DNA of 64,000 nucleotides, from contig JAFWFS010000007.1 of assembly GCA_017515475.1 (NCBI GenBank), positions 62,001 to 126,000 of the forward strand, given 5' to 3'. Source of the stretch: Erysipelotrichaceae bacterium (GTDB taxonomy: Bacteria > Bacillota_I > Bacilli_A > Erysipelotrichales > Erysipelotrichaceae). Both the position numbers and the translations under genes were made by a program. The notes under the pieces were generated by a model. The model saw only the letters and a list, made by a program, of their open reading frames with translations. It was not told where the DNA came from and made no database searches. Every line of letters begins with the position of its first letter. The first letter of the stretch is position 1. This document shows, one piece after another, positions 34,917-43,524 of this stretch.

Positions 34917-36695
34917 CTAATCGAATCTCTCGCGATTCTTGTTGTAGTGGGTATGCAGAAGCTCGTGAGCGAGATGCGAATTCGGTTCGCCAAGGAACTT
35001 TTCATAGAGTTCCTGGACCTGCTTGTTGTTATGAGACTGACGTACGACTTGTCTCTCATCTTCAGAATACAATGCGTTTGCTCTCTTAGCCTTGTAGGTA
35101 TCGATAATGTCATCGTCTTCGTTCGGCAAGAGGCAAGGTTTTACGTAAGACTGGCCGCCACCGTTGATACAGCCGCCCGGACAGCCCATGATCTCAATGA
35201 AATGATACTTGGAATTACCTTCTCTGATCTGGTCCAGAAGAACTTTTGCAGACTTCATGCCTGAAGCGATCGCAACATTAACGACAGTTCCGTTGATATC
35301 CAGAGAAGCTTCTCTGATACCGGCGTCGTTGCCTCTTACTTCAGTAAACTCGATCTTGCCGTATTCCTTGCCTGTCAGTTTGAAGTATACAGTTCTAAGT
35401 GCAGCTTCCATGACGCCGCCGGTTACACCGAAGATAACGCCGGCACCTGTGTACTCGCCCATGATATCCTGATCCCATTCCTCATCCGGCAGTCTGTTGA
35501 AGTTGATTCCGGATCTCTTGATCAGCTTGCCGAGTTCTCTTGTTGTCAGAACAGCATCAACATCTCTGATTCCGTCGACTTCCATCTCAGGACGGTCTTT
35601 TTCGAACTTCTTGGCAACGCAAGGCATGATGGAAACAACGAATACATCTTTCGGATCATAGCCTTTCTGTTTTGCCCAGTAGGATTTGATGATGGCGCCC
35701 TGCATCTGGTGCGGAGACTTGCAGGATGATAGATGATCCAGCAGATCGCCATAATAGTATTCCGCATAGTTGATCCATCCAGGTGAGCAGGATGTAATCA
35801 TCGGCAGAACACCGCCTTCCGTTAATCTGTGCAGGAGTTCCGTTCCTTCTTCCATAATGGTAAGATCGGCGCCGAAGTTTACGTCATAGCATCTTTCGAA
35901 ACCAAGTCTTCTTAATGCGGCAATCATCTTGCCTGTTACCGGAGTGCCGATCTTCATGCCGAATTCTTCACCCAGTGAAGCTCTGACAGCCGGAGCAACC
36001 TGTACAACGACATGTTTTCCTGCCTTGAAAGCCGCATCTACCTTATCGATCTCGGATACTTCCATCAAAGCGCCTGTCGGACACACAGTTGTGCACTGAC
36101 CGCAGAGAATACATGGGGAATTCAGGAATGATCTGTTTTCGGCTGGACCGACTATGGTATTGAAACCACGTCTTTCAAAGCCTAATACAGACAGTCCATG
36201 TGCATTTGAGCATCTTGCGATACATCTTCCGCAAAGAATGCACTTTGATGTATCTCTCTTGATCGAAGGCGTAAGCATATCAACTGTTGTCGGTGTCTTT
36301 GCGCCTTCGTACATGTTTTCTCTGGCACCGGTAAGCTGAGCGACATGAAGAAGTTCGCACTTGCCGTTCTTGTCGCATTCCTGACAATTTCGGTTGTGAT
36401 TGGAAAGCAGAAGTTCTACGGAAGTCCTTCTTGCTGCCGTAGCTTTCGGCGAACCGATCAGAACATTCATGCCATCCGAAACGGGATAAACGCATGAAGC
36501 GACAAGCCTGAACGGACCCTTGCCTTCCTGCGCTTCTACCAGACAGACACGGCAGGAAGCAAGAGAACACTCTCCGTGATTGAATGCGCATAAAGAAGGG
36601 ATATCATAGCCGCATTTCTTTGCGGCTTCCAGGATCGTTAGACCCTTTTCGACCTGATAGGTCTGACCTTCAATTGTAATATTTACAAGTTCCAT
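34917..36695 (-). CDS. hydA: [FeFe] hydrogenase catalytic subunit (HydA / HndD type)
   Basis: A 592-residue enzyme that makes or consumes H2. Order of centres: N-terminal [2Fe-2S] (PSLCAFNHGECSLASCRVC and a later SCVYP), a His/Cys-ligated cluster (NHNRNCQECDKNGKCEL), two [4Fe-4S] (CILCGRCIARC and CILCGQCTTVCP), then the H-cluster motifs TSCSPGWINYAE (L1), MPCVAKKFEKDRPE (L2) and IMGCPGGCINGGGQ (L3, Gly where Ala is usual). The C-terminal small-subunit-like tail YEKFLGEPNSHLAHELLHTHY follows. It is 12 nt behind hydB. With HydB and HydC it should form a cytoplasmic NAD(P)H- and ferredoxin-linked, probably electron-bifurcating hydrogenase. Confidence 0.95.
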   Translation of the reverse strand: MELVNITIEGQTYQVEKGLTILEAAKKCGYDIPSLCAFNHGECSLASCRVCLVEAQEGKGPFRLVASCVYPVSDGMNVLIGSPKATAARRTSVELLLSNHNRNCQECDKNGKCELLHVAQLTGARENMYEGAKTPTTVDMLTPSIKRDTSKCILCGRCIARCSNAHGLSVLGFERRGFNTIVGPAENRSFLNSPCILCGQCTTVCPTGALMEVSEIDKVDAAFKAGKHVVVQVAPAVRASLGEEFGMKIGTPVTGKMIAALRRLGFERCYDVNFGADLTIMEEGTELLHRLTEGGVLPMITSCSPGWINYAEYYYGDLLDHLSSCKSPHQMQGAIIKSYWAKQKGYDPKDVFVVSIMPCVAKKFEKDRPEMEVDGIRDVDAVLTTRELGKLIKRSGINFNRLPDEEWDQDIMGEYTGAGVIFGVTGGVMEAALRTVYFKLTGKEYGKIEFTEVRGNDAGIREASLDINGTVVNVAIASGMKSAKVLLDQIREGNSKYHFIEIMGCPGGCINGGGQSYVKPCLLPNEDDDIIDTYKAKRANALYSEDERQVVRQSHNNKQVQELYEKFLGEPNSHLAHELLHTHYNKNRERFD

Positions 36696-36707
36696 CCTGT
36701 CTCCCTC

Positions 36708-38603
36708 CTATTGTTTCGAAATTGCGCCAAACTTACATGTCGCAATACAAGCACCGCACTTGACACACTTGCCGGTATCAATGAACATTGCAGGCAGTTT
36801 CTTACCCGGAGCGATATATTCTGGTTCGATCATATGAATCGCATCGGCAGGACAGCCTTTCGTACACATCTTACAGCCGAAGCACTTGTCTTTATCGATG
36901 ACGTAAGACATCAGATTCTTACATACATGAGCCGGACAGGTCTTGTCCTGAATGTGCGCAATATATTCATCCATGAATGATGCCATTGTGGACAGGATAG
37001 GGTTTGGAGCAGTCTGACCAAGACCGCACAGTGAGTTCGTCTTGACATTGTTGGCAAGCTCTTTCAACGCATCCAGGTCTTCCATCGTTCCGTTGCCTTC
37101 AGTGATCCTTGTCAGGATCTCCAGCATTCTCTTGGTACCGATACGGCATGGCGAACACTTGCCGCATGATTCATCACAGATGAATTCCATGTAGAATTTC
37201 GCAACGTCGACCATACAGTTGTCTTCGTCCATGACAATCGCACCGCCGGATCCCATCATGGATCCTGCAGAGATCAGGTTATCGTAGTCGATCGGCGTAT
37301 CAAGGTTCTTGTCGGTCAGACATCCGCCGGAAGGTCCGCCGGTCTGTATAGCCTTGAACTTCTTTCCGTTCGGAATACCGCCGCCTACGTCGTAAATCAG
37401 TTCTCTTAAAGTAGTTCCCATCGGTACTTCGACAAGACCCACATTGTTGATCTTGCCGCCAAGCGCGAATACTTTCGTACCTTTTGATTTTTCAGTACCG
37501 ATTGAAGCAAACTTTTCAGCACCTTCTCTCAGGATATAAGGAACGGTCGCCAGCGTTTCAACATTGTTGACGCAGGTCGGACAGCCCCAGAGACCCTTAA
37601 CGGCAGGGAATGGCGGTCTAGGTCTAGGCATGCCTCTCTTGCCTTCTATGGAATTCAGCAGAGCCGTTTCTTCACCGCAGACGAATGCGCCGGCACCCAG
37701 TCTGATATGAACACGGAAAGAGAAATCTGAACCGAGGATGTTGTCGCCAAGAAGGCCAACATCTTCCATTGCCTTGATCGCAAGTTTCAGTCTGTTTACG
37801 GCAATCGGATATTCCGCTCTGACATAGAAATAGCCGTTCTGAGCGCCGATCGCATAACCGCCGATCATCATGCCTTCGATAACCGCAAACGGATTACCTT
37901 CCAGAATGGATCTGTCCATGAAAGCGCCCGGGTCACCTTCGTCACCGTTGCATACAAGATATTTCGGTCCTTCTACATCAGGAACAAACGACCACTTTCT
38001 TCCTGTAGGGAATCCGGCGCCGCCTCTTCCTCTTAAACCGGAATCCAGGACTTCCTGAATAACGGCTTTTCTATCCATCTTCAGTGCCTTGGCCAGACCG
38101 ACAAATGCGCCTGCACCTAAAGCCTCGTCAATGTTTTCAGGATCGATCGCACCGCATCCATGCAAGGCGATACGCATCTGCTTCTTGTAGAATTCAATAT
38201 CATCCTGTTTTGTGACTTTCTGGTTGGTCTGAGGATCTACATAAAGCAGACGTTCGACGATCTCGTTGTTCTTAAGATCCTTTTCGACGATCTCTTCGAC
38301 ATCTTCCATCTTAACCATTCTGTAAAGAGTATCTTCCGGATAAATCTTTACGAACGGACCCTGTGAACAGAAACCGAAACAGCCGACCTGGTTGACAGTA
38401 ACCTTGCCGTCAAGTCCTTCGGCTTTGATCACTTCCGCAAATCTTTCTCTGATTTCTGCAGAATGTGACGATAGACACCCTGTACCGCCGCACAATACGA
38501 CATGGCGTTTTCCGTCCTTGCCTGTATACTTGTCATCCAGACACTTCGTACAGACCGATTGTCTGTTTTCAAGATCTTCAAAACTGCGGATAATCTCTGT
38601 CAT
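36708..38603 (-). CDS. hydB: Hydrogenase NADH-binding flavoprotein subunit (NuoF-like, HydB / HndC type)
   Basis: A 631-residue electron-input subunit. A thioredoxin-like [2Fe-2S] domain (CGGTGCLSSHS, CFGFCSQGP) precedes the NuoF core with the FMN/NADH motifs RGRGGAGFPTGRKW and AGAFVCGEETALLNSIEGKR, an SLBB-like part, and the N3-type cluster ESCGKCSPCRIGTKRM. Two extra ferredoxin clusters end the protein (CFGCKMCTKGCP, CVKCGACIATCKFGA). This arrangement matches HydB of bifurcating hydrogenases. The start abuts the hydC stop by one base, and hydA follows. Confidence 0.94.
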   Translation of the reverse strand: MTEIIRSFEDLENRQSVCTKCLDDKYTGKDGKRHVVLCGGTGCLSSHSAEIRERFAEVIKAEGLDGKVTVNQVGCFGFCSQGPFVKIYPEDTLYRMVKMEDVEEIVEKDLKNNEIVERLLYVDPQTNQKVTKQDDIEFYKKQMRIALHGCGAIDPENIDEALGAGAFVGLAKALKMDRKAVIQEVLDSGLRGRGGAGFPTGRKWSFVPDVEGPKYLVCNGDEGDPGAFMDRSILEGNPFAVIEGMMIGGYAIGAQNGYFYVRAEYPIAVNRLKLAIKAMEDVGLLGDNILGSDFSFRVHIRLGAGAFVCGEETALLNSIEGKRGMPRPRPPFPAVKGLWGCPTCVNNVETLATVPYILREGAEKFASIGTEKSKGTKVFALGGKINNVGLVEVPMGTTLRELIYDVGGGIPNGKKFKAIQTGGPSGGCLTDKNLDTPIDYDNLISAGSMMGSGGAIVMDEDNCMVDVAKFYMEFICDESCGKCSPCRIGTKRMLEILTRITEGNGTMEDLDALKELANNVKTNSLCGLGQTAPNPILSTMASFMDEYIAHIQDKTCPAHVCKNLMSYVIDKDKCFGCKMCTKGCPADAIHMIEPEYIAPGKKLPAMFIDTGKCVKCGACIATCKFGAISKQ

Positions 38604-39085
38604 TAAGCACCTTCCCCTCTGTACTGTTCAATCAGCGGTGCTACCTTATCAACGGACATCTTCGGATATACCGTCCCGTTGATCTGTACTGCCGGAGCAA
38701 TACCGCAGGCACCGATGCATCTTAAAGCATCCAGCGTAAACAAGCCATCTTCAGAAGTCTCACCCGGTTTGATCCCCAGCAGTTCAGAAAACTTGTCAAT
38801 AACCTGTTGTGCACCCTTGACATAGCACGCCGTTCCAAGACAGCATCCTACAACGTTCTTCCCTTTAGGTTTTAAAGAGTAGAATGAATAGAACGTGACT
38901 ACGCCATAGATTTCGGCAACAGAGATTCCGGTCTTTTCAGAAACAAGTTCCTGTACTTCCAGAGGAATATAGCCGTATTCCTTCTGAATGTCACTCAGAA
39001 TCATCATCAGCGGCGTTGTTTCGTCCTTGTAACGTTCACAGATTTCGCAAATCTGCTTAACAGCCGCTTCCTGTAAATGAGCCAT
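38603..39085 (-). CDS. hydC: Hydrogenase [2Fe-2S] subunit (NuoE-like, HydC / HndA type)
   Basis: A 160-residue thioredoxin-like ferredoxin subunit; cluster cysteines lie in GCCLGTACYVKGAQ and RCIGACGIAP. ATG 39085 is chosen (AGGAGG about 10 nt upstream) over an in-frame GTG at 39112. First gene of the operon hydC-hydB-hydA; no HndB-like small subunit is present, so the complex is expected to be trimeric. The promoter region holds an inverted repeat. Confidence 0.93.
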   Translation of the reverse strand: MAHLQEAAVKQICEICERYKDETTPLMMILSDIQKEYGYIPLEVQELVSEKTGISVAEIYGVVTFYSFYSLKPKGKNVVGCCLGTACYVKGAQQVIDKFSELLGIKPGETSEDGLFTLDALRCIGACGIAPAVQINGTVYPKMSVDKVAPLIEQYRGEGA

Positions 39086-39125
39086 TACTATTTGTCCTCC
39101 TATTTTTGTCACAAAACTTCAATTC

Positions 39126-39154
39126 AATATAAAAACATGAATCTTTTGTTATGA
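39126..39154 (-). promoter_or_regulatory. Candidate promoter of the hydrogenase operon
   Basis: TATATT (39126-39131) with a 17-nt spacer to a poor -35 (TCATAA, 39149-39154) on the minus strand. The weak -35 and the overlapping inverted repeat suggest regulation. Confidence 0.4.
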
Positions 39155-39165
39155 AAATTATAACA
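39147..39165. promoter_or_regulatory. Inverted repeat overlapping the hydrogenase promoter (operator candidate)
   Basis: TGTTAT, 7-nt spacer, ATAACA: perfect six-base arms, 19 bp in all. It resembles but does not equal the Rex site type (TTGTTAAnnnnTTAACAA). Its place over the -35 would fit a redox repressor. Confidence 0.4.
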
Positions 39166-39204
39166 TATCGACCCTGTACTTCGTAAAGTACTCGCAAATG
39201 TTTA

Positions 39205-39228
39205 AATTCACTTATTTTCAGGTGAATT
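39205..39228. repeat. Inverted repeat upstream of the DUF1846 gene
   Basis: AATTCAC, 10-nt spacer, GTGAATT: seven-base arms covering the -35 area of the DUF1846 promoter. It could be an operator or a structured element. Confidence 0.35.
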
Positions 39229-39243
39229 AAGTGGAAAATGTTA

Positions 39244-39249
39244 TATAAT
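39244..39249 (+). promoter_or_regulatory. -10 box of the DUF1846 gene, leaderless candidate
   Basis: TATAAT followed by CAACTCAT and the ATG at 39258; no Shine-Dalgarno between them. Confidence 0.5.
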
Positions 39250-39257
39250 CAACTCAT

Positions 39258-40736
39258 ATGAAAAAAACAGGTTTCGATAACGCCAAGTACTTAAAACTTC
39301 AGTCTCAGAACATTTCCCGCAGAGTCAGAAAATTCAGCAAGCTTTATCTGGAATTCGGCGGCAAGCTTTTCGACGACAACCACGCTTCCAGAGTCCTTCC
39401 GGGCTTTGAACCGGATGCGAAGATCAAGATGCTGCTGAAACTGAAGGACAAAGTTGAGATGGTGCTGGTAATCAATGCCAACGACATCGAAAAAAACAAG
39501 ATGCGTTCCGATCTTGGAATCACTTACTCCCAGGATCTGTTAAGACTGATAGACTCTTTCAATGTCGTAGGTCTGCAGATCGGCGGCGTTGTCATTACCC
39601 ATTTCAACAAGCAGCCTGAAGCTGTACGTTTAAGAAAAAATCTAGAAAAATCGAAAATTTCTGTCGCATACCATTATGCGATCGAAAACTATCCAAATAA
39701 TGTAGACTATATCCTTTCCGATAACGGATTCGGAAAGAACGAATACCTGGAAACGACCAGAGAGATCATCGTCGTCACCGCTCCGGGTCCTGGATCCGGC
39801 AAGATGGCTACATGTCTTTCACAGATGTATCACGACAACAAGCACGGGCTGAAATCCGGTTACGCCAAATTCGAGACTTTCCCGATCTGGAACCTGCCGT
39901 TGAACCATCCGGTCAATCTGGCTTATGAAGCCGCAACCGTAGATCTCAGCGATGTCAACATGATCGACCCTTTCCATCTGGAAGCCTACAACAAGATCGC
40001 CATCAACTACAACCGTGATGTAGAAGTATTCCCTGTACTGAACGACCTACTGGTTAGAATCATGGGGAAACAAATCTACAAGTCTCCTACCGACATGGGC
40101 GTAAACATGGTAGGAAACTGTATCAGTGACGATGAAGTCTGTCAAAAGGCGGCAAAAGACGAGATCATCCGCCGTTACTATGACACTGAAATTGAAGTCA
40201 GAAGAGATGTTTTAGGTGAAGATTCCCTGTTTAAGATGGAAACCATCATGAACAAGGCCGTCGTGTCGAAGAAAGACCGCAAAGTAGCCGTCGCTGCAAA
40301 CAAGCTCGCTCAGAAGACAAATGAACCTGCTGTAGCAATCGAATACAACGGACAAATCATAACAGGTAAAACATCGAAACTTATGGGAGCTGCCTCCGCA
40401 GCGCTTCTAAACGCAGCTAAAAAGGCGGCAGAACTTCCTGATATCCATCTGCTGTCGGAAAAAGTGCTTACCCCTATTCAGGAACTAAAAACACAGTATT
40501 TAAAGGGACACAATCCAAGACTGCATACCGATGAGGTACTGATCGCATTGGCGGTCGACTCCATCACATCAGATATCTGCGACCGGGCACTAAAAGCCCT
40601 GGAAAAACTAAAAGGATGCGAAGTGCATTCTTCCGTCATCCTTTCTCAGGTCGATGTCAATGTATTTAAGAAGCTGGGAATGAATCTGACAATGGATCCG
40701 ATCTATCAGACAAAGAAACTGTATCACTCAAAATAG
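39258..40736 (+). CDS. DUF1846 domain protein
   Basis: A 492-residue protein matching the DUF1846 family over its whole length, with its opening KKTGFDNAKYLKLQSQNI and a glycine-rich VTAPGPGSGKMATCLSQMYHD, which looks like a nucleotide-binding loop. Family members are cytoplasmic and have no well-defined function; they occur widely in Firmicutes. The gene stands alone on the plus strand and its end overlaps convergent nth by 13 nt. No terminator is visible. Confidence 0.88.
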   Translation: MKKTGFDNAKYLKLQSQNISRRVRKFSKLYLEFGGKLFDDNHASRVLPGFEPDAKIKMLLKLKDKVEMVLVINANDIEKNKMRSDLGITYSQDLLRLIDSFNVVGLQIGGVVITHFNKQPEAVRLRKNLEKSKISVAYHYAIENYPNNVDYILSDNGFGKNEYLETTREIIVVTAPGPGSGKMATCLSQMYHDNKHGLKSGYAKFETFPIWNLPLNHPVNLAYEAATVDLSDVNMIDPFHLEAYNKIAINYNRDVEVFPVLNDLLVRIMGKQIYKSPTDMGVNMVGNCISDDEVCQKAAKDEIIRRYYDTEIEVRRDVLGEDSLFKMETIMNKAVVSKKDRKVAVAANKLAQKTNEPAVAIEYNGQIITGKTSKLMGAASAALLNAAKKAAELPDIHLLSEKVLTPIQELKTQYLKGHNPRLHTDEVLIALAVDSITSDICDRALKALEKLKGCEVHSSVILSQVDVNVFKKLGMNLTMDPIYQTKKLYHSK

Positions 40737-41344
40737 GTACAGAGATCTCTGAATGGACAGTTGTCGCATTCCGGATTCCTTGCTTTACACTTATACCTGC
40801 CAAAGAATATGAACTGATGATGCAACTTTCCCCACAATTCTTCAGGAAAACAGCTCATCAGTTTTTCTTCTATTTTATCGACGTCATCATTTTCATCGGC
40901 GATCCGAAGTCTTTTGGACACTCTTGATACATGAGTATCGACCGCAAACGCAGGTACATCGAAACAGTTGCTTAAAATGACGTTTGCCGTTTTTCTGCCC
41001 ACACCAGGCAGGCTTTCCAGATCGACTCTTCTGTCCGGAACGATTCCGTTAAACTGATCAGCAAGTACTTTGGCAAGTGAAATGATGTTTTTTGCCTTCA
41101 TCCGGTAAAGACCGATCGGTCTTATGATCCTCTCAATATCTTCCTGAGAAGCGTTCGCCAGTTTTTGTGCATTACCGTATTTCTCAAACAGTTCACCGCT
41201 TACACTGTTGACTCTTTCATCGGTAGTCTGGGCTGAAAGAACTACGGCAATCAGCAGCTCAAAACTGTTTCTATGATTCAGCTGACAGTATGCATCCGGA
41301 AACAGCTGATTGAGACCTTCAATGATCTTTTCAGTTTTTTCCAT
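40724..41344 (-). CDS. nth: Endonuclease III
   Basis: A 206-residue DNA glycosylase/AP lyase that removes oxidised pyrimidines. The helix-hairpin-helix LPGVGRKTANVILSN contains the catalytic lysine, AVDTHVSRVSKRL the catalytic aspartate, and the C-terminus has the [4Fe-4S] set C-X6-C-X2-C-X5-C. It overlaps dnaD by 14 nt, the dnaD-nth pair known from Bacillus, and ends the long parE operon. Confidence 0.95.
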   Translation of the reverse strand: MEKTEKIIEGLNQLFPDAYCQLNHRNSFELLIAVVLSAQTTDERVNSVSGELFEKYGNAQKLANASQEDIERIIRPIGLYRMKAKNIISLAKVLADQFNGIVPDRRVDLESLPGVGRKTANVILSNCFDVPAFAVDTHVSRVSKRLRIADENDDVDKIEEKLMSCFPEELWGKLHHQFIFFGRYKCKARNPECDNCPFRDLCTYFE

Positions 41345-41831
41345 TCCTTAAAATACCCTCAATGTAGGACATGCTGAGCTTGCGATGCGCTTCAGCCAGT
41401 CTTAGCGCTTCGGTAAACTTCTCCTGTCCATAAGTTTCCAGAAGATCATTCATTTTCTGCAACTGTATCGGTGTCAAAGGCTTTCCGAACACATCACCTA
41501 CTGTATCAAACAGATTCTTGTTTTCTACAACTTCATATCTCTCGGGATCAAATTCGAATATACCGTCAATATCGAAAACGAGGCCTTTAGTATTTGTGGA
41601 AAGCTTTAGATAATGTTTCGATACAAGCGAAGCGATGATCTGATCCAGTTCTTTTACTGATTTATTCATTTTTGCAGAAAGATATTCATAACTGATCTGT
41701 TTCCTGCTGAAGCGGCACAGTTCAACAACAAGAATAAACAGAGTTTCATCAGAACTTAGATTCAGACGGTCAAAGTTTTCAAGTATCCAGTTTTTTCTGT
41801 CGAAATAGGATTCTTTATACCACTTTTTCAT
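41331..41831 (-). CDS. dnaD: DnaD-like replication initiation protein
   Basis: A 166-residue protein with an N-terminal winged-helix part (residues about 1-100) and the C-terminal DnaD/DnaB-II domain (LTPIQLQKMNDLLETYG, ending SYIEGILRNGKN). In Bacillus, DnaD helps load the replicative helicase. It is shorter than Bacillus DnaD (232) because the C-terminal tail is cut down. Position directly before nth supports the call. Confidence 0.82.
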   Translation of the reverse strand: MKKWYKESYFDRKNWILENFDRLNLSSDETLFILVVELCRFSRKQISYEYLSAKMNKSVKELDQIIASLVSKHYLKLSTNTKGLVFDIDGIFEFDPERYEVVENKNLFDTVGDVFGKPLTPIQLQKMNDLLETYGQEKFTEALRLAEAHRKLSMSYIEGILRNGKN

Positions 41832-42524
41832 TTAATACCTCTCAATGATTTCCTTGCATAATCCGGCAACTTTACTGCAGCTTTCCGGCAGATTGAAGTC
41901 AAACTGTTCAAAACTGTTCTTGACAAGCGTTTCATCAGAAATAGATCTGATAATGGAACACTTCTTTCCAAACGCATAGCAGGTATTAGCGACAGCTGCT
42001 CCTTCCATCTCGCCTGCCTTAGCTTCAGGATAGTATTCTCTGATGATTTTAAGCTGATCTTCATCTTTGATGAACTCGTTGGCGGATACGATTGCTCCGA
42101 TATTCACTTTTTCATTGTCTGATACGATTTCCAGTACCCTGCCATCGCAGGAAAAAGAGAATTTATCCGAATTGATGCTTCTTTCCCAGCCTGGAACATC
42201 CATGCGCCAGTCAGCGGTTCTGTTTGCTACGACAATATCTCCGACATGTATGTTTTCATTTAAGGAACCGGCGACACCGCAGTTGATCAGCAGTTCAGGA
42301 TCGAATTTCTGAATCATCAGCATTGTATTGATCGTAGCGTAGATCATCCCTACGCCGCATCGTCCTAAAACAACGTCCTTACCGTTTATTCTTCCGACAT
42401 AATACTCGTTATTTAGCACTTTCTGATGATAGTAGATCGTCTCGCTGTCCAGTCTTTCGACGTTTTCCATCAGTCTTAAAAAAGCGTCACGCTCTTCTTC
42501 CATCGCACATAATACCGCAATCAT
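41832..42524 (-). CDS. mtnN: 5'-methylthioadenosine/S-adenosylhomocysteine nucleosidase
   Basis: A 230-residue nucleosidase that cleaves adenine from MTA and SAH, products of SAM-dependent reactions. It starts MIAVLCAMEEE, has GCGVGMIYATINTML, INCGVAGSLN, the nucleoside-binding MEGAAVANTCY and the catalytic Asp region IRSISDE. It overlaps the methyltransferase gene by 4 nt (ATGA), and clearing SAH fits with that neighbour. Confidence 0.92.
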   Translation of the reverse strand: MIAVLCAMEEERDAFLRLMENVERLDSETIYYHQKVLNNEYYVGRINGKDVVLGRCGVGMIYATINTMLMIQKFDPELLINCGVAGSLNENIHVGDIVVANRTADWRMDVPGWERSINSDKFSFSCDGRVLEIVSDNEKVNIGAIVSANEFIKDEDQLKIIREYYPEAKAGEMEGAAVANTCYAFGKKCSIIRSISDETLVKNSFEQFDFNLPESCSKVAGLCKEIIERY

Positions 42525-43222
42525 TTTCTGTACCCCACTATGAGAATTTTTTCATTTTCAATAAAATCTTCTATGACTCTGACCTGAAACAGATCTTTCA
42601 TATGCATCTGAACGGTTTCGGGTTCAAAAACATTCTGATTATGATTTTCCTGTATCATTCCACCTTCCGTAAAAAATGTAAAATGCTCGGAAATCTCTTT
42701 TTCTTCCGGTTCCGACATGATCGTCCACTGATACGGTACGCCGCAGACATATCCTTCTTCGATATACTGTTCTTCGAATTCTTTCAGCCTGTCCATATGG
42801 TGCATGTCGAAGATCAGTCTTCCGTTCTTATTCAGATGTTCATAGGCGCATCTAAAGAAAGCGTCCAGTTCTTCTTCATAAAGATAATTGATCGAATCGC
42901 AGATACAGAGAATCAGATCGTATTTCATATTCAGATGATAATCCGTCATATTCAGCAGAAGATATTCTCCGTCATAGTTCTTTACGGATACTTCTTTCAT
43001 CTTTTCCGATATATCCGAAGCGGTAATATCGTATCCTTTTTTCTTCAGTATGCCGGCCATGACGCCTGATCCGGAAGCAAGCTCCAGAACGGAAGAAAAC
43101 GGTTCTTCTTCAATGTATTTCAGCCAAAGAGACAAAGCTTCTTCATCCTGAAGAAGCGCATCGTAATATTCGGCAAGCATTTCGTAGTTGTCTACATTTC
43201 TACTCTCGGCAGATCTTTCCAT
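42521..43222 (-). CDS. Class I SAM-dependent methyltransferase (YqeM-like)
   Basis: A 233-residue Rossmann methyltransferase. SAM motif I is VLELASGSGVMAGILKK at about residue 46, then ASDISEKM (motif II) and LILCICDSINYL (motif IV area). The substrate is unknown. Position behind rsfS matches yqeM of Bacillus. The start at 43222 overlaps rsfS by 31 nt and has GGAAGG close by; ATG 43180 (MLAEYYDALL) is an alternative start. Confidence 0.85.
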   Translation of the reverse strand: MERSAESRNVDNYEMLAEYYDALLQDEEALSLWLKYIEEEPFSSVLELASGSGVMAGILKKKGYDITASDISEKMKEVSVKNYDGEYLLLNMTDYHLNMKYDLILCICDSINYLYEEELDAFFRCAYEHLNKNGRLIFDMHHMDRLKEFEEQYIEEGYVCGVPYQWTIMSEPEEKEISEHFTFFTEGGMIQENHNQNVFEPETVQMHMKDLFQVRVIEDFIENEKILIVGYRK

Positions 43223-43524
43223 AGGCCTTCCAGATTATAAAGTTCTCTTTCTCCATCATAGAAAACATGGCACAAAATCGTATCCAGATCAATCAGAAAC
43301 CATTTTGTCGTACTTTCCGCATATATGTGTTTTACATGAAAACCCGCTTCCAGTACTTTATTTTCCACATTGTCGATAATGGATTTCGCCATACGGGCAT
43401 TTCTGGCTGTACCGATAACGAAATAATCGATATACGGAGACTGTTTCGTAAAATCGATCACGGTCAGTTCGGATGCCTGTTTTTCGTCCATGGCATCATA
43501 GGCGATTTTCAATAAATCTTTCAT
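43192..43524 (-). CDS. rsfS: Ribosomal silencing factor RsfS
   Basis: A 110-residue protein that binds L14 on the 50S subunit and prevents joining of subunits when nutrients are scarce. The family core is visible: IDYFVIGTARNARMAKSI and the C-terminal DLDTILCHVF with YNLEGLWKDLP. It lies between yqeK and yqeM in the conserved order, with overlaps on both sides (29 and 31 nt). Confidence 0.94.
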   Translation of the reverse strand: MKDLLKIAYDAMDEKQASELTVIDFTKQSPYIDYFVIGTARNARMAKSIIDNVENKVLEAGFHVKHIYAESTTKWFLIDLDTILCHVFYDGERELYNLEGLWKDLPRVEM

